NCBI GenBank assembly: GCA_964476375.1
Contig: CAYYZW010000235.1
Span: forward strand, 1 to 24,809
DNA length: 24,809 nt
Direction: 5' to 3'
From: SAT2750 sp964476375
GTDB taxonomy: Bacteria; Planctomycetota; Planctomycetia; Pirellulales; Pirellulaceae
Position numbers and translations under genes: made by a program. Of this stretch, positions 6,963 through 14,760 are shown piece by piece. The notes beneath the pieces are model-generated. The model was not told where the DNA came from, did not search any database, and saw only the letters and a list, made by a program, of their open reading frames with translations. Position 1 is the stretch's first letter, and every line of letters starts with the position of its first letter.

Positions 6963-8432
6963 ATGGCATCGCGTGAAAACACGACCATCCAGGTCGCCCT
7001 TATCCTCTCGGTCATGTTAGTGGTCGTACTCGGCGTGTTCACCTACTTGTTCTGGGACAAGTCCAAAACGAGCGTGGACGAGCAGAAGCAGTTGCAGAGC
7101 AAGGTCAACGACATGATCAACAAGAACAATGTCAACGAGGTCAAGATCATGAGCTTGAAGTTCATGATCGGTGACCCGCAAATCAAGCGTGGCGAAGTCG
7201 ATTCAAACATCAGTGCGCTCGAGGTAGCAGGGGGACTGGATGACGTCTCGGCCTTGCTGACCAAGTTCGATGGCGACATGGAACTTTACGGCCAGGGAAT
7301 GCCCGAGGAAACTCGCAGCTATGCGTCCATACCAGAGAATCTGCAGCAGACGCTCAAGCAGCAGAATGACCTGAATACCAAGCTGGAGAAAACGAATCGG
7401 CAGCTGGCCATCGACAAGTCCACCACCGTGCAAACCGAATCCGAGTTAACTGCCTCGGCGCTGACGGCCAAGTCGGCTGCGGAATCCGACCGGGATTCCG
7501 AAAGAACGGCATTTAACACCGACCGACAACGGATCACCAAGGAAAAGGTGGATCAGAAAACCACCCAGGATCAACAGATCGCAGCAGCCAACCAGAAGAC
7601 AGCGACTTTCAAGGAGCAAGTCGACGCGCTGGAGGTGGACGCGGAGACACTTCAGGGAACGATCACATCGATGAAGATCCTCCGCCAGCCCAAGTCCGAG
7701 CGATTTGAAAACCCGGATGGTCGGATCACCATGGTCCACCAGCAGAACAACACGGTCTGGCTTGACCTGGGTGCCGCACATGGCCTCAAGGAGCTCACCA
7801 CGTTTAGCGTCTATGACATCAAACAGCCGGGCGTGATGCATGAGAAAAGTGACATCAAGGCCAAGATCCAGGTGACCCGTATCCTCGACCTGCGTCTGGC
7901 CGAGGCCCGGATCCTTGAGGATGACATTACCAATCCGATTCTCCGCGGCGATCTGATCCACTCACCGGTTTTCCAGGCAGCCACCCAGATCCACTTTGCC
8001 CTGGCAGGCTTCTTTGATCTGGACAGCGACGGTGAAGATGACTACGAGGCTGTCCGAAGCATGATCTCCATGGTGGGTGGCGTGATCGATGCAGAAATCA
8101 AACCGGATGGAGAACGTGTTGGAAAGGTGACGGTCAATACACGTTACCTGATCAAGGGGTCAAAGACGCTTGAAAACAACAAGACTTACACCGACCTGAT
8201 TCGAGAAGTTCATGACTACGACGTGGAACAGATTACCTTCCCGACTTTTCTCAAGTACGTCGGTTACAAGCGAGAAGTGCTTTCGGTCTCCCTCGGTCGT
8301 GGGGCAGACTCCAGCCAGTTCCTTGGCGACCTGGAGAAACGTGAGATCGCACCGACACTTCCCGATGAAACTCGCAAGCAGGGTTTTCCGGTCCGGCGAG
8401 CGCCCGAACGTGGTGAAGACGGGGCCTTCTAG
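6963..8432 (+). CDS. Membrane-anchored coiled-coil protein of unknown function
   Basis: A 489-residue protein I cannot assign to a named function; similar hypothetical proteins occur in planctomycetes. One N-terminal membrane segment (about 9-29, VALILSVMLVVVLGVFTYLF) would leave most of the protein outside the cytoplasm. A charged, Gln- and Lys-rich helical stretch with coiled-coil character follows (about 35-60 and 125-240). The C-terminal half (about 245-489) is globular, beginning NPDGRITMVHQQNNTVWLDL and AAHGLKELTTFSVYD, a beta-rich pattern. AGGAG lies 9 nt before the ATG. The gene is divergent from polA and separated from it by an unusual gap. A cell-envelope structural or tethering role is possible but is inference only; no enzyme motif is visible. 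Confidence 0.8.
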   Translation: MASRENTTIQVALILSVMLVVVLGVFTYLFWDKSKTSVDEQKQLQSKVNDMINKNNVNEVKIMSLKFMIGDPQIKRGEVDSNISALEVAGGLDDVSALLTKFDGDMELYGQGMPEETRSYASIPENLQQTLKQQNDLNTKLEKTNRQLAIDKSTTVQTESELTASALTAKSAAESDRDSERTAFNTDRQRITKEKVDQKTTQDQQIAAANQKTATFKEQVDALEVDAETLQGTITSMKILRQPKSERFENPDGRITMVHQQNNTVWLDLGAAHGLKELTTFSVYDIKQPGVMHEKSDIKAKIQVTRILDLRLAEARILEDDITNPILRGDLIHSPVFQAATQIHFALAGFFDLDSDGEDDYEAVRSMISMVGGVIDAEIKPDGERVGKVTVNTRYLIKGSKTLENNKTYTDLIREVHDYDVEQITFPTFLKYVGYKREVLSVSLGRGADSSQFLGDLEKREIAPTLPDETRKQGFPVRRAPERGEDGAF

Positions 8433-8512
8433 TCACCGACCTGGCAGGATTTTTCTTTCTCCGCCGGGCACACCTGTGACCCCCTTCGTCTCCTCTCAAC
8501 ATCGGGGACAAG

Positions 8513-8595
8513 GTACCAGGTTCGCAAGAACTTGCGTGGGCTGGGGCAGGACACTAAAAAGAAACAGTTCTGCTGTGTCTTCAAGTGCCTGGTAC
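8513..8595 (+). promoter_or_regulatory. Inverted repeats in the leader of the 90-residue protein gene
   Basis: In the 184-nt gap after the coiled-coil gene, GTACCAGG (8513-8520) is complementary to CCTGGTAC (8588-8595), and CGCAAG/CTTGCG (8523-8536) forms a dyad just inside it. The outer stem ends 5 nt before the ribosome site GGAGAGG (8601-8607). This could be a structured regulatory leader, or the dyad could be an operator. A weak promoter-like pair, TTGCGT (8532) and TAAAAA (8555) with 17-bp spacing, overlaps it. Confidence 0.35.
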
Positions 8596-8616
8596 TGCCG
8601 GGAGAGGGATTTCACC

Positions 8617-8889
8617 ATGTCGAGTCCAATGACAGCACGCGAAGTACTCGACCGAGAGTACCTTGAAATTCGGGCAAAGATCCTGCAACTGGCAGCCTCC
8701 TTTGACCGGCTGGACCGTTCCGCTGGAGATTATCGCCAGGACAACCGGCTTGACCTGATCCAGAAGGGACTGGACCTGTTGTCCGATCCATCCTGCCCGG
8801 ACCGGGCTGAAAAGGTCCAGCTGGTGTTCTCCCGCGAATTTAGTGAAAGCTGGCAAGAGGAACTCGGTGTCACAAAATCGCGGTCCTAG
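8617..8889 (+). CDS. Small conserved-looking protein of unknown function (90 aa)
   Basis: The reading frame extends further upstream, but the ATG at 8617 has GGAGAGG 9 nt before it and begins a well-behaved 90-residue protein. It is predicted to be helical, charged and soluble, with no signal peptide or membrane segment. It contains REVLDREYLEIRAKILQLAA near the start and ends with a mixed-charge tail (EFSESWQEELGVTKSRS). I do not recognise the family; it does not look like EboA, which is over 200 residues. The EboB-like hydrolase begins 31 nt after its stop, so the two are probably co-transcribed and may act together. Confidence 0.7.
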   Translation: MSSPMTAREVLDREYLEIRAKILQLAASFDRLDRSAGDYRQDNRLDLIQKGLDLLSDPSCPDRAEKVQLVFSREFSESWQEELGVTKSRS

Positions 8890-8920
8890 CCTTTGGAATC
8901 GCTGCTCCTGGAGTCACATC

Positions 8921-9760
8921 ATGTACTACATTGACCCCCACATCCACATGGTCTCCCGTACAACGGACGACTATGAAATCCTTGCCCGGATGGGATGTGT
9001 CGCACTGAGTGAACCGGCCTTCTGGGCCGGTTTCGACCGGGGAAGCGTGGAAAGTTTTCGTGACTATTTCAGGCAACTGACAGACTTTGAAAAGAACCGC
9101 GCCGCCCAGTTCGGCATCCAGCACTTCACATGGCTCTGCATCAACGCCAAGGAGGCGGAGAATGTTGAACTCTCCCGACAGGTCATCGAGATGATCCCTG
9201 AATTTCTCGACCTCCCTGGAGTCCTTGGAATCGGCGAGATCGGGCTCAACAAGAACACGAGAAACGAGTCTATCGTGTTCATGGAACACGTCGACCTGGC
9301 AATCCAGTTTGACCAGCAGATCCTGATCCACACACCCCACCTGGAAGACAAGTACCAGGGGACCCGGATGATCCTGGACATGCTCAACAGCAACGACCAG
9401 GTGGATCCCGGTCGTGTGCTGATCGACCATGTCGAGGAGCACACGGTGGAACCTGTCCTGGCAGAGGGTTTCTGGGCCGGCATGACACTCTACCCGATCA
9501 GCAAGTGCACTCCCCAGCGGGCCGCCGATATTGTCGAGATGTATGGACCAGATCGTCTGATGGTCAATTCCGCTGGTGACTGGGGCCCTTCCAAGCCTAC
9601 CGCGGTTCCTGATTTCATTATTGAAATGCGGCGCCGGGGGCACGGTGAAAAGCTGATTCGCAAGGTGGTCTATGACAACCCGGTGGAGTTCTTCCAGCAA
9701 AGCAAGGGATTTGTCTTCGATCCACCAGAAATGCCAGAAGTCGAAACCATTGAAACCTGA
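8921..9760 (+). CDS. eboB: TatD-family metal-dependent hydrolase, EboB-like
   Basis: A 279-residue TIM-barrel amidohydrolase of the TatD group. Metal-binding residues are visible: DPHIH (H7, H9), GEIGLN (E106), IHTPH (H137, H140), IDHVEE (H170) and NSAGDWG (D220). The opening IDPHIHMVSRTTDDYE, the EPAFWAGF segment and the SAGDWG motif closely recall EboB of the cyanobacterial ebo cluster, rather than the DNase TatD itself. The start is set by GGAG 7 nt before the ATG at 8921. It follows the 90-residue gene and precedes the DUF1080 gene by 26 nt. Homologues of EboC and EboF lie a short distance away on the opposite strand. Its substrate is unknown; the enzyme call is firm, the Ebo link rests on recalled sequence similarity. 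Confidence 0.85.
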   Translation: MYYIDPHIHMVSRTTDDYEILARMGCVALSEPAFWAGFDRGSVESFRDYFRQLTDFEKNRAAQFGIQHFTWLCINAKEAENVELSRQVIEMIPEFLDLPGVLGIGEIGLNKNTRNESIVFMEHVDLAIQFDQQILIHTPHLEDKYQGTRMILDMLNSNDQVDPGRVLIDHVEEHTVEPVLAEGFWAGMTLYPISKCTPQRAADIVEMYGPDRLMVNSAGDWGPSKPTAVPDFIIEMRRRGHGEKLIRKVVYDNPVEFFQQSKGFVFDPPEMPEVETIET

Positions 9761-9786
9761 TCCGCTAACACCCAAGGAACATTTCC

Positions 9787-10485
9787 ATGAAAACGCGTCC
9801 CGCTAGCCTTCTCACCCTGGCCCTTCTACTCATGCTCGGTAGCCTGCTCTCCGCAGAGGACAAGCAAGCCAGTGGCACGTCACTGTTTGATGGAAAGACA
9901 CTCGAGGGCTGGGATGGGAATCCAAAGTTCTGGTCGGTCAAGGACGGGGTGATCACGGGACAAACCACCAAGGCCAATCCCACCAAGGGAAACACGTTCT
10001 TGATCTGGCGAGAAGGAACGCTTGAGAACTTCGAGCTGGAACTGGAATTCCGCATGGTCGGAGGCAACTCGGGAATCCAGTATCGCAGCAAGGACCTGGG
10101 AAACTGGGTGGTCGGTGGTTACCAGGCGGATATCGACGCCACCTTTAAATTCATCGGCATTCTCTACGAGGAGCGGGGGCGCGGCATCCTGGCCCAGCGA
10201 GGCACGAAGGTTGAAATCACCGAGAGCGGAGAGAAGAAGACGGTCGGAACATCCGTCAAGGACGAGGAGATACTGGCGGTAATCCAGAAGGAAAAATGGA
10301 ACAAGTATTTCATTTCCGCCCAGGGAAACCACCTTGTCCAGAAGATCAATGGCAAGGTAACCGTGGACGTCACGGACAACCAGGTCAGCAAAAGGGCGAT
10401 GAAAGGCATCCTCGCTTTACAACTTCACGCCGGCCCACCGATGCTCGTGCAATTTCGCAATATCACGCTTCGAGAGTCCAAGTGA
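9787..10485 (+). CDS. Secreted DUF1080 (3-keto-disaccharide hydrolase-like) protein
   Basis: A 232-residue exported protein. Residues 1-23 form a signal peptide (Lys/Arg start, Leu-rich core, probable cut after LLSA). The mature part is one DUF1080 domain, a concanavalin-like beta-sandwich, shown by SLFDGKTLEGWDG, WSVKDGVITG, FELELEFRMVGGNSGIQYRS and GYQADIDA. Some relatives hydrolyse 3-keto-glucosides; the family is greatly expanded in planctomycetes, where it is linked to sugar use. AAGGA lies 8 nt before the ATG. It is last in a short plus-strand cluster and converges with the EboF-like gene, leaving only 21 nt and no evident terminator. Whether it belongs functionally with the neighbouring Ebo-like genes is unclear. 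Confidence 0.9.
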   Translation: MKTRPASLLTLALLLMLGSLLSAEDKQASGTSLFDGKTLEGWDGNPKFWSVKDGVITGQTTKANPTKGNTFLIWREGTLENFELELEFRMVGGNSGIQYRSKDLGNWVVGGYQADIDATFKFIGILYEERGRGILAQRGTKVEITESGEKKTVGTSVKDEEILAVIQKEKWNKYFISAQGNHLVQKINGKVTVDVTDNQVSKRAMKGILALQLHAGPPMLVQFRNITLRESK

Positions 10486-10506
10486 CCGTCCGCACATTCC
10501 GAGGTA

Positions 10507-11841
10507 CTAGACTCCACGAGGCACTTCAAGCTGTCGCAGCATCACGCCCGCCATGTCAACGTCGACCAGGGGTTTCTCACCCAGCACCTCCTGCCTGGAA
10601 CTGAGGACAATGCCACACTGCGATTGGGACTGGACCGGGGCCCCGTGGGAACCACGTACCAGGCTGGCATCCAGAGGTACGCCCCGGTGTACCATGTCCA
10701 GGTGCAATTCCACGGGGTCGTAACCCGGCTTACGGTGGATATCGACCGTGCGGGCAAAATCCGGTGCACGGTCATCGTCATTCCACCAGTAGTAAGCTTG
10801 CCAGCTGTGAGGGCTGGAAATCAATATCACATCCCCTGCCCTGTCATGATCCATGGCACGATTGGCGCGACGCGTGCCAGCCAGGACCTCCGCAATCCCC
10901 TTCTGCTGGGCAAATAACTGGACCACCCTGTCAATCGCCACGGGATCGGCATCGCGGACAAAAACATGAGCGAACTGGTGATCCACAAGTGCCCAGGCGC
11001 GACTCTCCACCAGGTCAAGGTACTCCCGCCCATCCTCGACCCGGACCGAAAGAAGCCCGGCGTCCCGGAGAAGCCGGTTCGGGTAGACCACGTGGTCCAC
11101 TTCCGTGATCTCGTATTCTCTGGCGGCAAGCCAGGTCAGGTTGGATCCGTCATAGGCAGCTTCCAGACCATCGACCAGTTTGCCGATCACCAGATCCAGC
11201 TCCTTGACTGCCTGCCCTGCCTCGGGGCTCTCTGGACCACATTTCTGCGCGGCGTAATCGAGATGCGGAAGGTAAAGGAAAAAGAACTCAGGCTGAAACC
11301 TGGTCGCAGCCAGCACGGCGGAACGTGCAATCCACTCGCTGGAATCAATACTCGACAACGGACCCCAGAAGTTCTTGAGCGGAAAATGCCCCAGCACATC
11401 GAGCAGGTCCCCGTAATATTCCGTGGGCCGGGTATAGCACCAGAGCGATTCGGAACCATCCGGATTATGGACCGGGGCTGGCATGCAAATGTAATCGGCA
11501 CCACATTCCTTGCTCAACATCGGGAACCAGACCGCCGATTTGATCTCTGCGGAATCCTGGTGTGCCAGGTCCCAGACCTGCGGAGCAAGGATTTTCTCAT
11601 TGGAAGCGGTCCACATTTCCACCTCGTGAGATTCGCGCCAGTAGAAACCATTCGCCACCACGCCATGCTGGTTGGGCCGACAGCCGGTCAGCATGTTTGC
11701 CTGGACCGGCCAGGTGACCGCCGGGAAACTGGCCGAGAGAGGCTGTCGATCACCATTGGCCATCAGCGCCGAGAGCCTGGGCATCTGGTCCAGATCCGCG
11801 GGCCGAAATCCAGGCAGGGAAAGAAAAACGAGGTTGTTCAT
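10507..11841 (-). CDS. eboF: Alkaline-phosphatase-superfamily phosphodiesterase homologue, EboF-like
   Basis: A 444-residue relative of nucleotide pyrophosphatase/phosphodiesterase enzymes. The nucleophile motif FPAVTWPVQANMLTG gives Thr42 as the candidate nucleophile, and HGVVANGFYWRE follows as in EboF. YLPHLDYAAQ and the C-terminal GSHGAP supply Asp and His ligands. Other usual metal ligands look replaced: the opening strand NNLVFLSLPGF has no Asp, the His after HLDY is Gln, and the SDHG motif reads REYE. No signal peptide is seen. The reading frame extends upstream, but the ATG at 11841 has AGGA 10 nt before it and follows the EboC-like stop by 34 nt, so it is the last gene of the ABC-eboC operon. 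Activity is uncertain. Confidence 0.8.
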   Translation of the reverse strand: MNNLVFLSLPGFRPADLDQMPRLSALMANGDRQPLSASFPAVTWPVQANMLTGCRPNQHGVVANGFYWRESHEVEMWTASNEKILAPQVWDLAHQDSAEIKSAVWFPMLSKECGADYICMPAPVHNPDGSESLWCYTRPTEYYGDLLDVLGHFPLKNFWGPLSSIDSSEWIARSAVLAATRFQPEFFFLYLPHLDYAAQKCGPESPEAGQAVKELDLVIGKLVDGLEAAYDGSNLTWLAAREYEITEVDHVVYPNRLLRDAGLLSVRVEDGREYLDLVESRAWALVDHQFAHVFVRDADPVAIDRVVQLFAQQKGIAEVLAGTRRANRAMDHDRAGDVILISSPHSWQAYYWWNDDDRAPDFARTVDIHRKPGYDPVELHLDMVHRGVPLDASLVRGSHGAPVQSQSQCGIVLSSRQEVLGEKPLVDVDMAGVMLRQLEVPRGV

Positions 11842-11875
11842 GTCGGGGCTGTCCTGGTCTGCTGGAGACACTGCA

Positions 11876-12871
11876 CTAGGTCGAGTATAGCCATTTTCCC
11901 AGCACCAGCGTGGGGACCAGCAGCGCCAGCACTCCAACCGCGTAATACCAGGGGCAGAGGATTCCTGTGATCGCTGCATCGAGCAGAATAATCGAGAGAA
12001 TACATCGCTTGACCGCCTGCTGGACCCGGCGGGGTGTTGGTTCAATAACACCCCAGGTACAGCGATAAATGACAGTCGCCGCCAGGAGAATAATAAACAG
12101 TCCCGCCTGGCCGACGGGCATTTGCAGCCTGTTCATCTCCACCACGGATCGCGGGAAAAGTATGGCAAGGACCCCCAGTCCAGCAATCATCAGCAGGCAA
12201 CCGGCAGAGAGAGCCAGGCGAGAACTCTCCCTCGCCTCGGTGCGGGCATACCAGGTAACACCAGTGATATAGAGGCCAAGCCCGCTTGCGACCAGCAGTT
12301 GGTATTTCTCCCATCCCAGGAAAAGCTCCCCCCCGCCGGCTGTCATCCCGGCACAGCTCATTCCCAGCAGCACGTTGAGCAAGCGACAGGTGCCCATCAT
12401 CAGTGGGGCCAGGATCGTCTTTTTCAGAACCCCGTCATAAAGGAGGACTGTGATCACCAGGGCCACGGCAACCACCAGCCCTCGCCAGCGATCCAGGCCA
12501 TCAGGCAGACTCCATCCGGAAAGTGCCGCGGCCATGATTCCTGCCAGCAGCATCAGCAGGCCAAGCAGCCGCGCCCGGCCAAGGGCAATCTGGCCGGAGG
12601 GCAACGGGCGGTGAGGACGGTCCCGGCTATCAACCTGGTAATCAAACACGTCGTTCAGCACCATACCGGCGGTGTAGATCAGCGAACTGGCCAGCACCAG
12701 CAACAGCAGGGGGAGAGTGTCCCCCGGCGAAAGGGTACCGTGGACCACCAGATATCCCATCATCACGTCGGCAATCGCAGTGAAGACATTGGGAAGCCGG
12801 AACAGTCGCACGTAAGCCAACCAGGTTCCCGGTTTTTTCTCCTGCTCATCCACCCCGATACTATCTTCCAT
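11876..12871 (-). CDS. eboC: UbiA-family membrane protein, EboC-like
   Basis: A 331-residue integral membrane protein with about eight or nine hydrophobic segments, of the UbiA prenyltransferase superfamily. The first Asp-rich motif is present: NDVFDYQVD (N73, D74, D77, D81) followed by RPHRPLPSG. The YDGVLKK motif of the middle loop is also seen. In the place of the second Asp-rich motif there is WYARTEARESSRLAL, without the usual aspartates, as I recall for EboC-type proteins, so catalysis as a prenyltransferase is doubtful. GGAGG lies 6 nt before the ATG. It follows the ABC permease gene by 21 nt and precedes the EboF-like gene, consistent with one export-related operon. A conventional prenyltransferase of another pathway is the alternative. 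Confidence 0.85.
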   Translation of the reverse strand: MEDSIGVDEQEKKPGTWLAYVRLFRLPNVFTAIADVMMGYLVVHGTLSPGDTLPLLLLVLASSLIYTAGMVLNDVFDYQVDSRDRPHRPLPSGQIALGRARLLGLLMLLAGIMAAALSGWSLPDGLDRWRGLVVAVALVITVLLYDGVLKKTILAPLMMGTCRLLNVLLGMSCAGMTAGGGELFLGWEKYQLLVASGLGLYITGVTWYARTEARESSRLALSAGCLLMIAGLGVLAILFPRSVVEMNRLQMPVGQAGLFIILLAATVIYRCTWGVIEPTPRRVQQAVKRCILSIILLDAAITGILCPWYYAVGVLALLVPTLVLGKWLYST

Positions 12872-12892
12872 GATTGTCCTCCAGGTCCCTCA

Positions 12893-13234
12893 TCAACTAC
12901 TGGCACTACGATAACTTAACAGGGCCCGCCGGAAGATGGCCCGTGAAATCCACAGGCTCAAAACGGTCGCCAGCAAGGCAAATCCGGTCAACCAAAGCTC
13001 CCATGGCGTTCGTGGATTCATTGGCTGTGCCAACAGGCGGGCTGGCACATTGATCACCACCAGGACAGGTATCAAAAATGTAAACACGCCCCACAGCGAC
13101 CAGCCCCAGCCGCTCCAGTAGATCTCCATCGGATAGCGAGAGAAGTTGGTCAGGTAGAACCAGAAATTGTAGAGCGTCTGGTTGCGGCCCAGCCAGATAC
13201 TGGTAGCGGCCAGCGTGATCATCACGCTGTACAT
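12893..13234 (-). CDS. ABC-2 permease, C-terminal half (after in-frame TGA)
   Basis: This 113-residue frame is the continuation, in the same frame, of the permease half at 13247-13792. It has about three hydrophobic segments and the family-like stretch WLGRNQTLYNFWFYLTNFSR and YPMEIY, followed by FLIPVLVVINVPARLL, typical of the C-terminal half of PF06182-type ABC-2 permeases. The ATG at 13234 has GAGG 10 nt upstream; that GAGG overlaps the TGA (TGAGG), so ribosomes could stop and restart here to make a split permease. Read-through, or an error in the sequence, would instead give one ~299-residue protein. The EboC-like gene begins 21 nt after the stop. Confidence 0.65.
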   Translation of the reverse strand: MYSVMITLAATSIWLGRNQTLYNFWFYLTNFSRYPMEIYWSGWGWSLWGVFTFLIPVLVVINVPARLLAQPMNPRTPWELWLTGFALLATVLSLWISRAIFRRALLSYRSASS

Positions 13235-13249
13235 GATCAGGCAACCTCA
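13211..13249 (-). other. In-frame TGA with hairpin just downstream
   Basis: The TGA is at 13249-13247 (minus strand). A perfect 8-bp stem with a 3-nt TGA loop (13229-13211, CAGCGTGA and TCACGCTG arms) begins 19 nt after it. The spacing and a G in the loop broadly fit a bacterial SECIS, but such hairpins are common by chance. Confidence 0.5.
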
Positions 13250-13792
13250 GAGAATAAAGACCGGGTAGAGCAGGAACACGACCGGGTGCAATTGCAGGGG
13301 ATCCTCCGGCATCGTCATCAGCTTCCAAAGGCTGTACGAGAGCAACACGATGCCCATCCAGAAATTTGACAGCGCTGCCCAGTCTACTTTCTGGAAGGAG
13401 ATCAGGAACTGTGTATCGATCGGCTTGACGAGGGCAAAATCCAGGTTGCCGGTACGAATCAGCTCACTGAATTCCTGGGCATTGGGCATGAAGAATGCCT
13501 GCACCAGGCTGTTGATCAGCCAGGTGGTGGCAAGGAAGACAAAAAACTGGTACTGCTCCCATCCCGTGTTGACACCAATCTGCGTGGTGAACTGGAAAAC
13601 AATCAGGTAAAAGCCGATGTTCATCACCGTCCAGGAAATGGAGGTGAAACATTGCAGGATGAAATTCATCCGGAAAGTCATATCCCGGACCAGGCTGTTT
13701 CGTGCAAAGGTCAAAAAGACCTGCATGTATCGAGGACGCGTCCTCTCCACCGTCTGCTGCCGGTCCGGTAATTCAGTCGTTGACATTCCCAT
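13247..13792 (-). CDS. ABC-2 permease, N-terminal half (ends at in-frame TGA)
   Basis: This 181-residue frame covers the N-terminal half of an ABC-2 family (PF06182-like) permease, with hydrophobic segments near SWTVMNIGFYLIVF, FFVFLATTWLINSLVQAFF and WMGIVLLSYSLW, and the family motif ELIRTGNLDFALVKPIDTQF. It breaks off after HPVVFLLYPVFIL at a TGA, while the same frame continues into the matching C-terminal half. The ATG at 13792 has GAGG about 5 nt upstream and follows the first permease by 7 nt; the ATG two codons on has AGGA at 5 nt. The longer start at 13816 has no ribosome site. Both permeases and the ATPase would form one exporter. Pseudogene, split gene and recoding are all open. Confidence 0.7.
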   Translation of the reverse strand: MGMSTTELPDRQQTVERTRPRYMQVFLTFARNSLVRDMTFRMNFILQCFTSISWTVMNIGFYLIVFQFTTQIGVNTGWEQYQFFVFLATTWLINSLVQAFFMPNAQEFSELIRTGNLDFALVKPIDTQFLISFQKVDWAALSNFWMGIVLLSYSLWKLMTMPEDPLQLHPVVFLLYPVFIL

Positions 13793-13799
13793 CCTGTCC

Positions 13800-14726
13800 T
13801 CACCCACCAAATCCACTGTAACGTCGCAGGCCCCGGGCCAGCATCAGCCGACTGGCAAGGATGAAGAACAGGATCCAGGCAGCCTCAATCGCCAGTTCGT
13901 ACCCCAATTGCTCATCCGGTACCAAGCCAAGGAAAACGGCGGCCGGAAAATATGCCAGGTATTTTAACGGCAGCCAGTCGACAATCATGCGAGCTGTATC
14001 CGGCAACAGGTCCAGTGGGAACATGTGGCCGGAGAGGAAGAAGTTCAGCAGCATGTAGATGAACAGCAGTGAGGTCACTTCCAGGAACCAGAAGGAAATC
14101 AGTCCTATGCAGACCTCCATGAAGAAGCCAAGAAGAAATCCAAGCACCAGGGAAAGCACGAATACCCCAATCCGGCTACCGGATGGCCAGCTTGCAGAAG
14201 AAGAATGAAAATGATCACTGAAGTAACCGCCGCAAAGCCAGAAAACGAACGCAAAGGGCAACAGAGCCACCCCGTAATACACCAGCTTGTGGGCAACCCG
14301 GTTGAGTAATAAGAAACCGACCATGTCCACCGGCTGGATCAGGTACTTCTTGATCTCGCCGTTGCGGACCTGCAGGGCAATCCCGGATGCGAGCCCCGGC
14401 ATACTCGAGAAGGCCCGTCCCATCATCGTCAGCAGGTAGTAGGCGATCATCGTATGAATGGTAAAGCCCTTGATGGACTGACTCTCCATGGTTCCGTCCC
14501 CCCTGGCCATGAAGATCGCACTCCAGAGAAAAATCTGGGTGATGATCGGCAAGAACCGCATCAGGGTACCAAGTGCAAAGTCACCCCGGTAAACAAGCCT
14601 CTCCTCCAGGGCAATCCTCATCATCGTCCACCAGGTGGAGAGCTTTCCCTGGACCAGGCCCCAGGCCCCGGCATTTTCCTCTGCCCGGTCAGAATGTCCC
14701 GGTGGGTACTGGACTTCGCTTCCCAT
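13800..14726 (-). CDS. ABC-2 type transporter permease
   Basis: A 308-residue integral membrane protein with about six hydrophobic segments, of the ABC-2/PF06182 group. Typical features are RIALEERLVYRGDFALGTLM near the N-terminus, the cytoplasmic loop ALQVRNGEIKKYLIQPVD, and MFPLDLLPDTARMIVDWLPL with KYLAYFPAAVFLG toward the C-terminus. The loop and its VRNGEI...LIQPVD pattern match the second permease (LIRTGNLDFALVKPID), as expected for a heterodimeric pair. The frame opens at 14777, overlapping the ATPase gene, but the ATG at 14726 has AGGAA 7 nt upstream and is preferred, leaving 34 nt after the ATPase stop. The transported substrate cannot be read from the sequence. Confidence 0.9.
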   Translation of the reverse strand: MGSEVQYPPGHSDRAEENAGAWGLVQGKLSTWWTMMRIALEERLVYRGDFALGTLMRFLPIITQIFLWSAIFMARGDGTMESQSIKGFTIHTMIAYYLLTMMGRAFSSMPGLASGIALQVRNGEIKKYLIQPVDMVGFLLLNRVAHKLVYYGVALLPFAFVFWLCGGYFSDHFHSSSASWPSGSRIGVFVLSLVLGFLLGFFMEVCIGLISFWFLEVTSLLFIYMLLNFFLSGHMFPLDLLPDTARMIVDWLPLKYLAYFPAAVFLGLVPDEQLGYELAIEAAWILFFILASRLMLARGLRRYSGFGG

Positions 14727-14760
14727 GCTGTGGTTCCTGTAGCGGCGTGATCGGCCTGGC

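Noticed and set aside
8870..9775. 301-codon minus-strand frame opposite the EboB-like gene
   Set aside because: Opposite strand of a well-supported hydrolase; no domain.
10486..10506. Gap between convergent genes examined for a terminator
   Set aside because: No stem with a T-tract could be found in 21 bases.
10966..11970. 334-codon plus-strand frame across the EboF-like gene
   Set aside because: Antisense shadow of a gene with clear family motifs.
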